The position numbers and the translations under genes are program-made. Below are positions 8,439-16,588 of a stretch of DNA of 64,000 nucleotides, one piece after another. Each line of letters starts with the position of its first letter. Positions within the stretch are counted from its first letter, which is position 1. The DNA comes from Paenibacillus illinoisensis NBRC 15959 (lineage in GTDB: Bacteria > Bacillota > Bacilli > Paenibacillales > Paenibacillaceae), in contig NZ_BIME01000002.1 in the NCBI RefSeq assembly GCF_004000925.1, forward strand, positions 186,001-250,000, read 5' to 3'. The notes beneath the pieces were generated by a model that did not search any database, was not told where the DNA came from, and was given only the letters and a program-made list of their open reading frames with translations.

Positions 8439-9176
8439 ATGGGCAAACTACAAGACAAAGTAGCAGTCATCACAGGAGGAGCATCCGGAATTGGTGCAGC
8501 GACAGCTCGTCTATTCGTTTCCGAAGGAGCCAAAGTCGTCCTGGTGGACTTAAATGAAGAAAAAGGCAAAGCGTTTGAGCAGGAGCTGAAAGCGCTTAAC
8601 GCGGAGGCTCTATTTATCAAAGCCAACATCACAAGCGAACAAGAGGTTGCTGAGATTTTCAAACAAACCGTTGAAGCTTTTGGCAAAGCGGACATCGTAT
8701 TCAACAACGCAGGAATCGGACGTGTTCATCCGTCGCACGAGCTGGACTATGCCGAGTGGCGTAATACGGTTAATGTCGATCTGGACGGAGTATTCCTGGT
8801 TGCGCGTGAATCTATTCGTGAAATGCTCAAAATCGGTGGAGGCACAATCGTTAACACGGCATCCATGTATGGATGGGTTGGTTCACCTGGTTCTGCAGCC
8901 TATAATGCAGCCAAAGGCGGCGTTGTGAATTTGACTCGTTCGCTGGCGTTGGAATATGCAGAGAAAAACATTCGCGTCAACGCACTATGCCCAGGTTTTA
9001 TCGATACACCGATTATTCCTGAAGAGAGCAAGCAGGCTCTTTCTGCTGCAACACCGATGAAACGTCTTGGTCAAGCGGAAGAGATGGCTAAAGCCGTTCT
9101 GTTCCTGGCCAGCGATGATTCGTCTTACATGACAGGAAACAGCCTGATCGTGGATGGTGGATACACTGCTCAATAA
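8439..9176 (+). CDS. SDR-family NAD(P)-dependent oxidoreductase
   Basis: This 245-residue classical short-chain dehydrogenase/reductase has the cofactor motif TGGASGIG (residues 12-19), the NNAG motif, an active-site Ser in NTASMYGW, the catalytic YxxxK as YNAAKGG, and the C-terminal SLIVDGGYTAQ. The Asp in VVLVDLN after the second strand suggests a preference for NAD. The substrate is unknown; close relatives act on sugars, alcohols or 3-oxoacyl groups. The gene has a GGAGGAT ribosome site and is divergent from a TetR gene, which suggests inducible expression. Confidence 0.92.
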   Translation: MGKLQDKVAVITGGASGIGAATARLFVSEGAKVVLVDLNEEKGKAFEQELKALNAEALFIKANITSEQEVAEIFKQTVEAFGKADIVFNNAGIGRVHPSHELDYAEWRNTVNVDLDGVFLVARESIREMLKIGGGTIVNTASMYGWVGSPGSAAYNAAKGGVVNLTRSLALEYAEKNIRVNALCPGFIDTPIIPEESKQALSAATPMKRLGQAEEMAKAVLFLASDDSSYMTGNSLIVDGGYTAQ

Positions 9177-9296
9177 GAGCGGGTGACTTCTGAATAGTGG
9201 ATTATTGAAGATGAAGCTGTACGTGAATGAAAGTCAGTGATAATTCACATCATAGAAAAGTAGTATCACTCTAATTTCCTGAGGAGGAGATCTTTT

Positions 9297-9425
9297 ATGG
9301 CTCGCCAGAAGAAAAGGCAGGAAGCTGCTTGGAAGTCACGAAAGCAAGAACAGCATCCTCATGGTAAAATCAGATCGCTTAAAGAAATATCGAGCGAATA
9401 TGACGAGAAGAATACTACGGTATAA
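9297..9425 (+). CDS. Small basic protein of 42 residues, unknown function
   Basis: An ATG follows an excellent GAGGAGGAG ribosome site by 7 bases and opens 42 codons to a TAA. The product is strongly charged: MARQKKRQEAAWKSRKQEQ at the start, acidic towards the end, and without a membrane segment, so probably a helical, soluble small protein. A terminator-like hairpin follows directly. A decayed copy of the gene and hairpin lies about 1.95 kb upstream. No family was recognised. The strong ribosome site and the decay of only one copy argue that it is a real gene. Confidence 0.6.
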   Translation: MARQKKRQEAAWKSRKQEQHPHGKIRSLKEISSEYDEKNTTV

Positions 9426-9429
9426 ATGT

Positions 9430-9459
9430 AAGACTGCCGGCGACAATGCTGGCAGTCTT
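9430..9459 (+). terminator. Hairpin after the 42-codon gene
   Basis: AAGACTGCC (9430-9438) pairs with GGCAGTCTT (9451-9459), a nine-base perfect stem, ending in TTCTC. It is likely to terminate the small gene, although the T run is short. Confidence 0.6.
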
Positions 9460-9543
9460 CTCAATTCGCATATTAAACTCTGAAGATGACAAATGCTTGG
9501 CGCAGCAAGCGAGCATTATCATATTCAAGAAACGGATTTATTC

Positions 9544-9570
9544 AAAGTCGCAAACGAGCGGCTTTTTTTG
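9544..9570 (+). terminator. Intrinsic terminator (AGTCGC...GCGGCT type)
   Basis: AGTCGC and GCGGCT form a compact stem followed by seven T. It is the same design as at 7534 and lies in the same relative place after the duplicated small-gene unit. Confidence 0.7.
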
Positions 9571-9787
9571 TTTTATGGATCAATGTCAATTTCACCAGAT
9601 AAAATCTAAATTAGTAGGTAGAGGAGCAGAAGATAAAATCTAGAGGATTGGTAAAAATGGATGTGTGCACTATATTGTTATGGGTAATAGTCTATTGTAG
9701 GCAACATAAGCAAGTTTTGGTGCGTTTGGCATGTTGAACACATATTCTATCCAGACCAATAGGTCAGGTTTGAGAGGAGCGTTTGTT
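9571..9787. other. Non-coding stretch before a lipoprotein gene
   Basis: No convincing gene is seen. A TATTGTTATGG segment near 9674 could hold a -10 element for the lipoprotein gene, but no clear -35 was found. The reading frame over 9446-9643 has no ribosome site and crosses a terminator. Confidence 0.4.
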
Positions 9788-10429
9788 ATGAAAAATCGCT
9801 ATCCCTTTCGGCTAAACATTCCGATTTTTATCATGGTCGTCATGATTTCCGCTTGTACAGGTGAGACAGAACCTGTGGCCACCCCCGAAACGGTTGCTCC
9901 AGAAGCTGAATCCGTATCGCCACCTTCATCAGAACAGGGACAGGAAGAATCTGTTGAAGCGAATCGCCCGGAGACGGAGAGTTTTGAACTAATGACCGCT
10001 GAAGGTAATCAATCCATGGAGGCGGTCCTGCATCAGGGTGAAGGATTTTCCTTGTATGTCTTTGAAAAGTTTGCCTTCGATGAGACAGCAGGTCGCTTGT
10101 CGTTAAGAAGTGATCCGGATTATTATGTGGACATTGAACCGCTGCCTTCCGATTATGATCTGACTCAGCTTGAAGCTGCAGGCAAGGAAGAGATCAGTGG
10201 ACTTGGTGAAGTATCCGATTATAGTGGGGAGTTGGTTGAGCATCCTCTTGGTTCTCCGGAACTTTACCTTCAAGCTTCCGGGGAGGAAGGCATAAGTGAT
10301 TATATGGTGTGGACATCAGAAGCAGGGGATCCATTTCTGTTCCGCCTTCATAATCCGAAAGGGGAAGAAGCCCCCGATTTTGCCGGACCCGTTCTAGTTT
10401 CCCTGGCAACCGTACAAAGTGATAAGTAA
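9788..10429 (+). CDS. Predicted lipoprotein of unknown function
   Basis: This 213-residue protein has a lipoprotein signal: basic start, hydrophobic core IPIFIMVVM and lipobox ISAC with Cys23. A 40-residue linker rich in Glu, Pro, Thr and Ser follows, typical of surface lipoproteins that span the cell wall. The C-terminal domain of about 150 residues is acidic and aromatic and was not recognised. The start at 9788 is chosen over the in-frame ATG at 9731 because GAGAGGAG lies just upstream and the signal peptide then begins correctly. Confidence 0.75.
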   Translation: MKNRYPFRLNIPIFIMVVMISACTGETEPVATPETVAPEAESVSPPSSEQGQEESVEANRPETESFELMTAEGNQSMEAVLHQGEGFSLYVFEKFAFDETAGRLSLRSDPDYYVDIEPLPSDYDLTQLEAAGKEEISGLGEVSDYSGELVEHPLGSPELYLQASGEEGISDYMVWTSEAGDPFLFRLHNPKGEEAPDFAGPVLVSLATVQSDK

Positions 10430-10549
10430 TGTTGAATTTCTTTTATATGCCCAAATACTGTTGATTCTCATAGAAAGTCACTAATATAGTGGCTTTCTTT
10501 GTTGTGTATAACGAAGTTATTGTCCCGGGTTGAGTGCAGAAATGTGTGC

Positions 10550-10651
10550 CTATTGCCGTAAGGATTTTATCAGTTTGCGGACAAACCATATGAATAAAAG
10601 AATGACTAAGAGCAGAATGATGATTCCAGGAAAACCAATACTACTAAACAT
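10550..10651 (-). CDS. 33-residue TatA-like membrane microprotein
   Basis: Read on the minus strand, GGAGGGG lies 5 bases before an ATG that opens 33 codons to TAG. The product begins MFSSIGFPGIIILLLVILL and continues with IWFVRKLIKSLRQ: one membrane helix followed by a basic tail. The first ten residues closely match the N-terminus of TatA proteins (M-F-x-x-I-G-x-P-G), but the FGP hinge and the amphipathic helix are missing. A TGTTATAAT extended -10 lies upstream on the same strand (10690-10695). It could be a free-standing membrane peptide or a remnant of tatA. Function unknown. Confidence 0.6.
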   Translation of the reverse strand: MFSSIGFPGIIILLLVILLFIWFVRKLIKSLRQ

Positions 10652-10689
10652 GATACCCCTCCAATATTATCCATGAATTACTTTGGTTC

Positions 10690-10698
10690 ATTATAACA
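10690..10698 (-). promoter_or_regulatory. Extended -10 promoter element for the microprotein
   Basis: On the minus strand the sequence TGTTATAAT combines a TG extension with a consensus -10. It lies about 40 bases before the microprotein start. No good -35 was seen, as is common for extended -10 promoters. Confidence 0.5.
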
Positions 10699-10892
10699 TA
10701 GGAAATAGATTGATCATTTCAAGCTTCAAATCCAATTCACAGATGTTTCTGATTTTACGTTCACCATTACATATTTGAAAATAAGTGCGCTCTTATGAGA
10801 AACATCAAAGCTTGATTATTGGGGGATTTTAGTGGGTGAAACAGCATTAACACAGGGTTTTCGGGTACCCGCGTCCTGTAAAGGCCATATGA

Positions 10893-11075
10893 ATGAAATG
10901 TCCTCCAGGTTGTACAATTCACCGTAACACAGGGGCATCCCGGCTGGACAACCTAGGGAGGATCATGGGCATTCCGCTCAAGGACCCGGAAAATCTGCTG
11001 CTGCTAAATCTGGTTTTTCTGTTCCGCAGGCTGCTCAAAGCAGAGGAGGGGGAGGTTCCGGTAATTGCCTCCTAA
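10893..11075 (+). CDS. Possible 60-residue protein, unrecognised
   Basis: An open frame starting MKCPPGCTIHRNTG ends at a TAA after 60 codons. It has a CPPGC cysteine pair, a Leu-rich middle (ENLLLLNLVFLF) and ends near a hairpin. There is no good ribosome site before the ATG and no recognised family. Base composition here is richer in G and C than in the surrounding intergenic DNA, which weakly favours coding. It may be real or a remnant. Confidence 0.3.
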   Translation: MKCPPGCTIHRNTGASRLDNLGRIMGIPLKDPENLLLLNLVFLFRRLLKAEEGEVPVIAS

Positions 11076-11243
11076 CTCTGGACTACAGAAGACGTTATCG
11101 CACATCTTAATTCCGAATTAAAAACACAGTCTGCACTTCGCATGCAGGCTGTGCTTGATTTATAAGCTCTTCTTCATGATATTTGTCTGAAATGGGCGAC
11201 GTAAGGGAGGTACTATTGTTGGAAAGTAAGCTGGAGGATATCT

Positions 11244-12053
11244 CTAGCTCATGATTAAGCCAGTTCTAGGGCGAGTTGCTCTAAACCAATGCAAACATAA
11301 TATGAAGATAATGACTATATCAACAGCATCTCCACCATAGTACATGAGCATGCCTCCAACCCTGGCTTGATCCAAAGGTACACCGGTAGGCGGGTGTGCA
11401 TAGATCAGCTTGGACAACATGCCATGACCTGCTAAAGAAATCACTAGTATGATGGAGCGGTACAAAAAGGAGAGCCGGTGGGGCATGGGTTCTATGTAAA
11501 TAATGGACATGGTAAACAGATAACCTGCTGCGAATATGTGGAAATGAACAACGAGATACAGAAGTGTATTCTCATGCATGAGTGAGTATAGGTTTGTAGT
11601 GTATAGTATCCAGAGTCCTCCAATATTAAGGAGCGAAGTGATCATAGGGTGAGTCAATATCCGGGACGGCCAACTTCGCAGAAGACGTGTAAGATGCCTG
11701 GCTAATGGTGTGCTTAGCGATTTCAGCAGCAGAGTCATCGGTGCAGACAACACCATAAGCAGTGGTGCAAGCATACCCAAAAGTAAATGACTGAACATGT
11801 GGGCCACGAAATCAGTATGGGCCAGATCTGCAAGAGGTCCCGCAACGGCCATAACCGCCAAAAGAGTGCCGATGGACCAGAGAACAGTCCGGTATATTGG
11901 CCAGGATTTCTTACGAATGGAACGGACTGCAGCATAAATATACATCCCAAACGCGAGTGCAAAAGGTAGTGCCAGAATCAGCTGTGGTACGATCCCCGCC
12001 ATATGATCCAGCTCAGTTCCATGGTGATGATGAATGTGAGTATTAATGTTCAT
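11244..12053 (-). CDS. CtaG-family cytochrome c oxidase assembly factor
   Basis: This 269-residue polytopic membrane protein matches the caa3_CtaG family, linked in Bacillus to assembly of caa3-type cytochrome oxidase. It has seven to eight hydrophobic helices and many histidines: an N-terminal HIHHHHG cluster, DFVAHMFSHLLLGMLAPLL and VVHFHIFAAGYL. The last two segments carry conserved family histidines that may bind copper. It overlaps the end of the DUF2243 gene by 11 bases, so the two are co-transcribed and probably translationally coupled. Confidence 0.88.
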   Translation of the reverse strand: MNINTHIHHHHGTELDHMAGIVPQLILALPFALAFGMYIYAAVRSIRKKSWPIYRTVLWSIGTLLAVMAVAGPLADLAHTDFVAHMFSHLLLGMLAPLLMVLSAPMTLLLKSLSTPLARHLTRLLRSWPSRILTHPMITSLLNIGGLWILYTTNLYSLMHENTLLYLVVHFHIFAAGYLFTMSIIYIEPMPHRLSFLYRSIILVISLAGHGMLSKLIYAHPPTGVPLDQARVGGMLMYYGGDAVDIVIIFILCLHWFRATRPRTGLIMS

Positions 12054-12558
12054 AGGAGTGAGCCTTTCCTGAGAATGGTCTGCTTCTTGTGCGGTACATA
12101 AGACTGAGCCCCGTCAGGATCATTAGAGCAGCAAGGACGTTCCATACCAGGTCGTAGAGAATAACATTTTCCACATAACGAATTTGATGGATTCCCATGA
12201 GTTTGTGTTGAATGAGTCCATCATACAACTGGAAGCTACCCGCTCCAAGAAGAAGGCCTCCCGACCATCTCGTAAGCCAAAATGCGATTCGTCTTCGAAG
12301 ATCTGCATACATAAACAATCCTCCGATGGTAGCGAACCAACTAAAAGCATGAAAAAGACCATCTGAAATCAGACCAACCTCTGTGGTCGCCTTGTCATAA
12401 AAATGATGCCAGTGCAGCAGCTGATGGAAAACGGTCTCATCGATAAAGGCAACCAAACCAATGCCGAAGAGAATCCCAGACCATAGGTTACGATTCGAAT
12501 AAACGAAGCGATTCATTATCTTCGGGTCCGAATTTTCGTTTTGAGTTTTGCTCGGCAT
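12043..12558 (-). CDS. DUF2243 membrane protein
   Basis: This 171-residue membrane protein has four helices and the DUF2243 pattern: SGILFGIGLVAFIDETVFHQLLHWHHFYD followed by LISDGLFHAFSWFATIGGL. The histidines in the first helix pair resemble metal or haem ligands, but none is proven. The start MPSKTQ at 12558 is chosen because GGAGGTG lies just before it. The pairing with a CtaG-type gene is common in Bacillales and points to a shared role in oxidase assembly or copper handling; that is inference. Confidence 0.82.
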   Translation of the reverse strand: MPSKTQNENSDPKIMNRFVYSNRNLWSGILFGIGLVAFIDETVFHQLLHWHHFYDKATTEVGLISDGLFHAFSWFATIGGLFMYADLRRRIAFWLTRWSGGLLLGAGSFQLYDGLIQHKLMGIHQIRYVENVILYDLVWNVLAALMILTGLSLMYRTRSRPFSGKAHSYEH

Positions 12559-12662
12559 GAATTCACCTCCACCAAAAAATACTTTATTATCCAATATACC
12601 CATATGAATGAATTGTACTCAGTTGCAAAACAAACCAGTATGAAAATGCCCAAATGAACATT

Positions 12663-12690
12663 TAGACCGCTAATGCAGCGGCTTTTTTTG
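12663..12690 (+). terminator. Intrinsic terminator-like hairpin (CCGCT...AGCGG type)
   Basis: CCGCT and AGCGG flank a small loop and are followed by seven T on the plus strand. No plus-strand gene ends just before it, so it may be a dispersed copy of the recurring GCGGC hairpin. Confidence 0.5.
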
Positions 12691-12882
12691 TTATTAAGGA
12701 CCAAGTCCCTGTCCCTGTCTCGGGCGAACTTGCATCCGAAGGCTTTCTTTTAAAAGGACTTTAAACTTAGGGCGAGGATAGTTCCATAAGTTGTATAATC
12801 ATGGTAGTAAACAGGTATGTATTGATGTCGAAATTCGGTGTCTAACAAAGATAATCTTTTAAAATAAGGGCGGAGGCGGTAT

Positions 12883-13416
12883 ATGATGAAAGAAGCCATT
12901 TATTTAATTACAGGAGTTATGGCCTCTGGAAAGTCAACGGTATCGGAGCTGCTGGCTTCCAAGCTGGGAAAAGGTGTTCATCTACGTGGGGATATATTCC
13001 GTCGCATGATTAGTTCAGGACGCGAAGAAATGTCCGCTGAACCTTCCGAAGAAGCTGTCCGTCAATTATATTTACGTTACCGGTTAGCTGCGAATGCCGC
13101 AAAGACCTATTATGACTATGGATTTTCTGTTGTTTTGCAAGATAATTACTATGGAGGGGCACTACCCTATATGATGGAGCAGCTTAAAGATTACCCGCTT
13201 CAGGTGGTTGTGCTGTGTCCAAATGTTGAGGTGGTAAAAGAGCGAGAAAGAGGAAGGGGAAAAGTCGGGTATACCGGATTTACGGTAGAAAATTTGTATT
13301 CGGATTTTTTGAAGGAAACACCGAAAATCGGATTTTGGCTGGACAGTTCGGAGCAGTCACCAGAGCAATCGGTGAAAGATATTTTACTGCACTTCGGCGA
13401 AAATGAATCCATTTAA
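12883..13416 (+). CDS. Small P-loop kinase-like protein (AAA_33/CPT type)
   Basis: This 177-residue soluble protein begins with a strand and the Walker A motif GVMASGKST (about residues 11-19), followed by SELLASKLGKGVHLRGDIFRRM, where the Asp after the second strand resembles nucleotide kinases and chloramphenicol phosphotransferase-like enzymes. A later ERERGRGK segment supplies LID-type arginines. Such proteins phosphorylate small molecules, but the substrate cannot be told. The ATG follows GGCGGAGGCGG. It is a single gene with its own strong terminator. Confidence 0.75.
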   Translation: MMKEAIYLITGVMASGKSTVSELLASKLGKGVHLRGDIFRRMISSGREEMSAEPSEEAVRQLYLRYRLAANAAKTYYDYGFSVVLQDNYYGGALPYMMEQLKDYPLQVVVLCPNVEVVKERERGRGKVGYTGFTVENLYSDFLKETPKIGFWLDSSEQSPEQSVKDILLHFGENESI

Positions 13417-13464
13417 TATTATCGACATATGACTTGTTTTCAACTCAAGGTTATGTGCAGGTTT

Positions 13465-13508
13465 AAGGCCCACGTATGCTGCTTAATAACAGCATACGTG
13501 GGCCTTTT
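13465..13508 (+). terminator. Strong intrinsic terminator of the P-loop kinase gene
   Basis: AAGGCCCACGTATGCTG (13465-13481) pairs perfectly with CAGCATACGTGGGCCTT around a short loop, followed by TTTGG. The 17-base perfect stem is among the longest in the window. Confidence 0.85.
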
Positions 13509-13790
13509 GGTTGTATTGCTGCATGCTTGCATGAAGCAATAAAGGTTGTTCATTGGCATTCAACAAAGCATGTAGAAGGGAAGTAAATCAAGGGGCTATT
13601 CATACCTGAGCAAAGGATGGAAAAAACGCAGCAGCAGAAATTGAACCTGGGAAGCTAATTGTTTAAAGAGATTAATCTGCTAAAGATAATTAACTCATTA
13701 ATGTTATCGAAGGAAGGTACAATCCAGTATTTTTTAAATTATTTAGGGGTGTGACCTTGAGTCATACTTAGAAGCTGAGCTGATAAGTTC
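13509..13790. other. Non-coding stretch before the ABC permease 3' end
   Basis: No gene, repeat or clear terminator was recognised in these about 280 bases. They separate a plus-strand gene from the 3' end of a minus-strand operon. Confidence 0.4.
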
Positions 13791-14558
13791 TCATACCCGC
13801 TTGTTATACACTCTCATTGCAAGAATATATGCGACCAGCAGGACCCCGACACACCATGCCAAAGCAACCCATATCTCATTGCCCACCGGTTGATCTAAGA
13901 GCAGCGCACGGATCGCTTCGACAATGGAGGTTACTGGTTGGTTTTCGGCAAAGACACGAACAACCGTAGGCATCGATTCAGTTGGTACAAATGCAGAGCT
14001 GATAAAAGGAAGGAATATAATGGGGTAGGAGAAGGCACTTGCGCCATCCACGGATTTTGCGGACAGTCCTGCTATCGCAGCAACCCAGGTTAATGCCAGT
14101 GTAAACAAAGTGAGTATGCCTGCTACGCCAAGCCATGAGAGGATTCCGGCTGGTGAACGAAAACCCATGATGAGTGCAACCAAAATAATGACGGCTACGG
14201 AAATGGCGTTAGAAACCAGCGAGGTCAGGACATGCCCCCATAACAAGGTGGAACGTGAAATCGGCATGGAGTGAAACCGTTCAAATATGCCCCGCTGTAC
14301 ATCGATAAACAGGCGGTACGCCGTGTAGGATATTCCGCTGGCAATTGCAATGAGTAGTATGCCGGGCAATAGATAATTGACGTAGTTGTCCGTCCCGGTT
14401 TGAATAGCACCGCCAAACACATAGACAAACAGCAGCATGAAGGCAATCGGCATGATTGTAACCGTAATAATGGTGTCCATGCTGCGAAGAATATGGCGCA
14501 ACGAACGTCCCAGCATTACGCTCATATCACTGAAAAAGTGTTTTTTTACCGTTTCCAT
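13791..14558 (-). CDS. ABC-2 type drug exporter permease (DrrB-like)
   Basis: This 255-residue permease has six hydrophobic helices of the ABC-2 type and the signature region VQRGIFERFHSMPISRSTLLWGH, typical of DrrB/YadH-like exporters. A late SAFVPTESMPTVVRVFAENQPVTSIVEAIRALL segment is characteristic of the daunorubicin-resistance permease group. It directly abuts its ATPase gene (14559), so it is the membrane half of one exporter. It is the last gene of the PadR-headed minus-strand operon. The exported compound is unknown. Confidence 0.92.
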   Translation of the reverse strand: METVKKHFFSDMSVMLGRSLRHILRSMDTIITVTIMPIAFMLLFVYVFGGAIQTGTDNYVNYLLPGILLIAIASGISYTAYRLFIDVQRGIFERFHSMPISRSTLLWGHVLTSLVSNAISVAVIILVALIMGFRSPAGILSWLGVAGILTLFTLALTWVAAIAGLSAKSVDGASAFSYPIIFLPFISSAFVPTESMPTVVRVFAENQPVTSIVEAIRALLLDQPVGNEIWVALAWCVGVLLVAYILAMRVYNKRV

Positions 14559-15320
14559 TTAGTTCGCCTCCTTTTTGCCGATGACTGCGAGGAATATATC
14601 TTCAAGTGTAGGCTGCTTTTCGACGTACTCCACTTTTGCGGATGGAATCAACTTCTTCAGATCGGAGAGCGTGCCGCTGGCGATAATTCTGCCCTCATGG
14701 AGAATGGCTATTCGGTCAGCAAGCTGCTCAGCTTCCTCCAGATACTGTGTAGTCAGAAATACTGTCGTACCGCCATCCGACAGCTCTTTAACAATCTTCC
14801 ATACCTCAATGCGTGCTTCGGGGTCCAGCCCGGTTGTTGGCTCGTCGAGAAAAATGATCTGTGGTTTTCCCACGAGGCTGAGAGCAATGTCGAGTCTGCG
14901 ACGCATCCCGCCCGAATACGTCGATACCCTGCGGTCCGCAGCATCCGTCAGACCAAAGCGTTGAAGCAAGTCTTCAGCAATCTGACGTGGATTGTGAAGA
15001 TATCGCAGTTTGGCAATCATGATCAGATTTTCCCGTCCGGTTAAAATTTCGTCCACCGAGGCGAATTGACCGGTCAGGCTGATCGCCTGCCGTACATGGT
15101 CAGGATTGGTTGCAACATCGAATCCGTTCACGGTCGCAGTTCCACTGTCTTTTTGAAGCAGTGTGGCGAGAATTTTGACAACGGTTGTTTTGCCAGCACC
15201 ATTGGAACCGAGAAGGGCGAAGATGCTGCCCTTTTCCACTTCGAAATCCACGCCCTTAAGGACGTGCAGCTGTTTGTAGGATTTTTGCAGGCCAATCACT
15301 TGAATGGACTTGTTTTGCAC
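14559..15320 (-). CDS. ABC exporter ATP-binding protein (DrrA-like)
   Basis: This 253-residue ATPase has Walker A LLGSNGAGKTT (about residues 33-43), signature TYSGGMRRRLDIA, Walker B IIFLDEPTTGLDP, and the switch segment TVFLTTQYLEEAEQLADRI, where Gln replaces the usual His, as in DrrA-type daunorubicin exporters. It pairs with the permease encoded immediately downstream. The gene starts 12 bases after the pentapeptide-protein gene ends, with a GGAGGAGAT ribosome site. Its role is probably export of a toxic compound, inferred from family and operon. Confidence 0.93.
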   Translation of the reverse strand: MQNKSIQVIGLQKSYKQLHVLKGVDFEVEKGSIFALLGSNGAGKTTVVKILATLLQKDSGTATVNGFDVATNPDHVRQAISLTGQFASVDEILTGRENLIMIAKLRYLHNPRQIAEDLLQRFGLTDAADRRVSTYSGGMRRRLDIALSLVGKPQIIFLDEPTTGLDPEARIEVWKIVKELSDGGTTVFLTTQYLEEAEQLADRIAILHEGRIIASGTLSDLKKLIPSAKVEYVEKQPTLEDIFLAVIGKKEAN

Positions 15321-15332
15321 AGGATCTCCTCC

Positions 15333-16196
15333 TTAGATAACCGTAACTTTGGACACATTGGCTTCCATACCTTTGAGAGCCGCATAAGTGAGTTTATCCA
15401 TCATTGCACCGTCAAAGCAGACGGTCTTGATCACCCGATAATACTTGTTGGACCATGAAGACGTTGGAAAGGATACGTTTTTGAGTGTAGCGTTTTGAAA
15501 TGAAACTTCGTTCAATGCCACCTTGTCAAACTTGACCCCGGTAAAGGTTTGCCCATCAAAACGCTGCCCGCTCAGATCGGAGGACTTGAACTCCACACCG
15601 TCAAAGATACAGTTATGGAAAATAGCCTTTCTAAGATCAGTTAAGGAGAACGCAACGTCAGTCAGTCTGACATTTGTGAATTTGGCCCCGTCCATACCCG
15701 ACTTGCTGAAGTTCGTGCGTACCAGAACGGATTGACTGAAGCTTGCATTTGCTAGGTCCAGTGTAGAGAGGGTGCAGTCCGTCAGATTGGCGCGGTCAAA
15801 ATTGGCATCCCGGACATCGCTGCTAATAAAAGAACTACCAGTCAAATCTGCATCCCTGAAATTGGAGCCTCGCAGCGCACTGGACTTGAATTGTCCTTTA
15901 TGCGCGGTAACACCAGCAAAATCGCTCGTTGACAGGTTACTTGCGTTAAAGTTTGTCACTACCTGCCGTTCCAGTGAACGGGAGAGGTTGGCAACCTCCT
16001 GCACGGTTTGTTCAATATCGCCGATGCTTTCAATGGTCATCTCAAAAGCAGTTTCATCATCTTTGCCCTCAGCCTTGAGGTCACGGAACCTTTCTTGCAA
16101 ATCGGAGTGCAGGTCTGCTTTTAATTCGGTGACACTTTTTACCTCATCGTACGGTGCAAAGACTCCGTTCAAATAGTGAGTGAGCTTTTCATTCAT
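15333..16196 (-). CDS. HAAS domain fused to pentapeptide-repeat protein
   Basis: This 287-residue protein has two parts. Residues 1-75 form an alpha-helical HAAS-like domain (VTELKADLHSDLQERFRDL, then AFEMTIESIGDIEQTVQEV), normally encoded beside PadR regulators. From about residue 83 a series of five-residue repeats of the A(D/N)LXX/A(N)FXX type runs on: FRDADLTGSSF, VRDANFDRANL, and so on, for about 30 repeats, predicting a right-handed quadrilateral helix as in Qnr-like proteins. The C-terminus ends in a typical FDGAMMDKLTYAALK cap. It lies between PadR and a DrrAB exporter. Some pentapeptide proteins protect DNA gyrase, but that is not shown here. Confidence 0.85.
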   Translation of the reverse strand: MNEKLTHYLNGVFAPYDEVKSVTELKADLHSDLQERFRDLKAEGKDDETAFEMTIESIGDIEQTVQEVANLSRSLERQVVTNFNASNLSTSDFAGVTAHKGQFKSSALRGSNFRDADLTGSSFISSDVRDANFDRANLTDCTLSTLDLANASFSQSVLVRTNFSKSGMDGAKFTNVRLTDVAFSLTDLRKAIFHNCIFDGVEFKSSDLSGQRFDGQTFTGVKFDKVALNEVSFQNATLKNVSFPTSSWSNKYYRVIKTVCFDGAMMDKLTYAALKGMEANVSKVTVI

Positions 16197-16210
16197 AACC
16201 TCAACACTCC

Positions 16211-16540
16211 TTATAATAAGTTTTCAAGCACACGTTTCGCGTACTCCCAGTTTTCTTTGTTGCTGGCATGTGTTGCTTTGCCCTTTTCGGTAATTCTAAA
16301 ATACTTACGGCGTCCACCTTGAGATTCATCGCCCCAATACCACTCGATATCACCCTCCGCTTCAAGTCGCCGAACGCTGGAGTACATGGTAGCTTCTTTT
16401 AATTCGTACTCACCGCCTGAGCGCTCGGCAATCTTTTTGACAATTTCGTACCCATATCTGTCAGCTTCGGATAAGAGCCTTAGAATCATTGTATCGGTAT
16501 GGCCGCGTAGTAGGTCGGATGTAATTTTGTTTTGGCTCAT
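16211..16540 (-). CDS. PadR-family transcriptional regulator
   Basis: This 109-residue winged-helix regulator heads the exporter operon. It shows the PadR layout: LLRGHTDTMILRLLSEADRYGYEIVKKI, then YELKEATMYSSVRRLEAEGDI and a wing with GGRRKYFRITEKG. The ATG at 16540 is chosen over the in-frame TTG at 16555 because GAGGTGATT precedes the ATG and the predicted -10 lies at 16560-16565, leaving almost no leader for the TTG. PadR proteins usually repress their own operon and release on binding a drug or phenolic. Confidence 0.92.
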   Translation of the reverse strand: MSQNKITSDLLRGHTDTMILRLLSEADRYGYEIVKKIAERSGGEYELKEATMYSSVRRLEAEGDIEWYWGDESQGGRRKYFRITEKGKATHASNKENWEYAKRVLENLL

Positions 16541-16559
16541 GTAATCACCTCGCAATTGT

Positions 16560-16588
16560 ATAATACGTCATATTACTGTGACTGTCAA
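16560..16588 (-). promoter_or_regulatory. Promoter of the PadR-pentapeptide-ABC operon
   Basis: On the minus strand a perfect -35 TTGACA (16588-16583), a 17-base spacer and a -10 TATTAT (16565-16560) precede padR. The -35 overlaps one arm of the inverted repeat at 16585-16615. Confidence 0.75.

Larger units (their letters stand above)
10652..11243. other. Gene-poor stretch between microprotein and CtaG gene
   Basis: Apart from the doubtful 60-codon frame at 10893 and a hairpin near 11126-11153 (CAGTCTGCA against TGCAGGCTG), nothing supportable is seen. The hairpin may end transcription of the doubtful frame. Confidence 0.4.

Noticed and set aside
7344..9570. Insertion sequence carrying the TetR/SDR pair
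   Set aside because: The two flanking units are direct copies but include no transposase and no terminal repeats; simple duplication is a better reading.
9446..9643. 65-codon frame after the small gene
   Set aside because: It begins inside a terminator stem, runs through a second terminator with a seven-T run and has no ribosome site.
10893..11075. Fragment of a mobile element
   Set aside because: The 60-codon frame has a CPPGC pair but no transposase or recombinase motif; no inverted repeats flank it. It is kept only as a low-confidence CDS.
14400..15044. 214-codon frame on the plus strand
   Set aside because: It is opposite the well-supported ABC exporter genes and has no motifs of its own.
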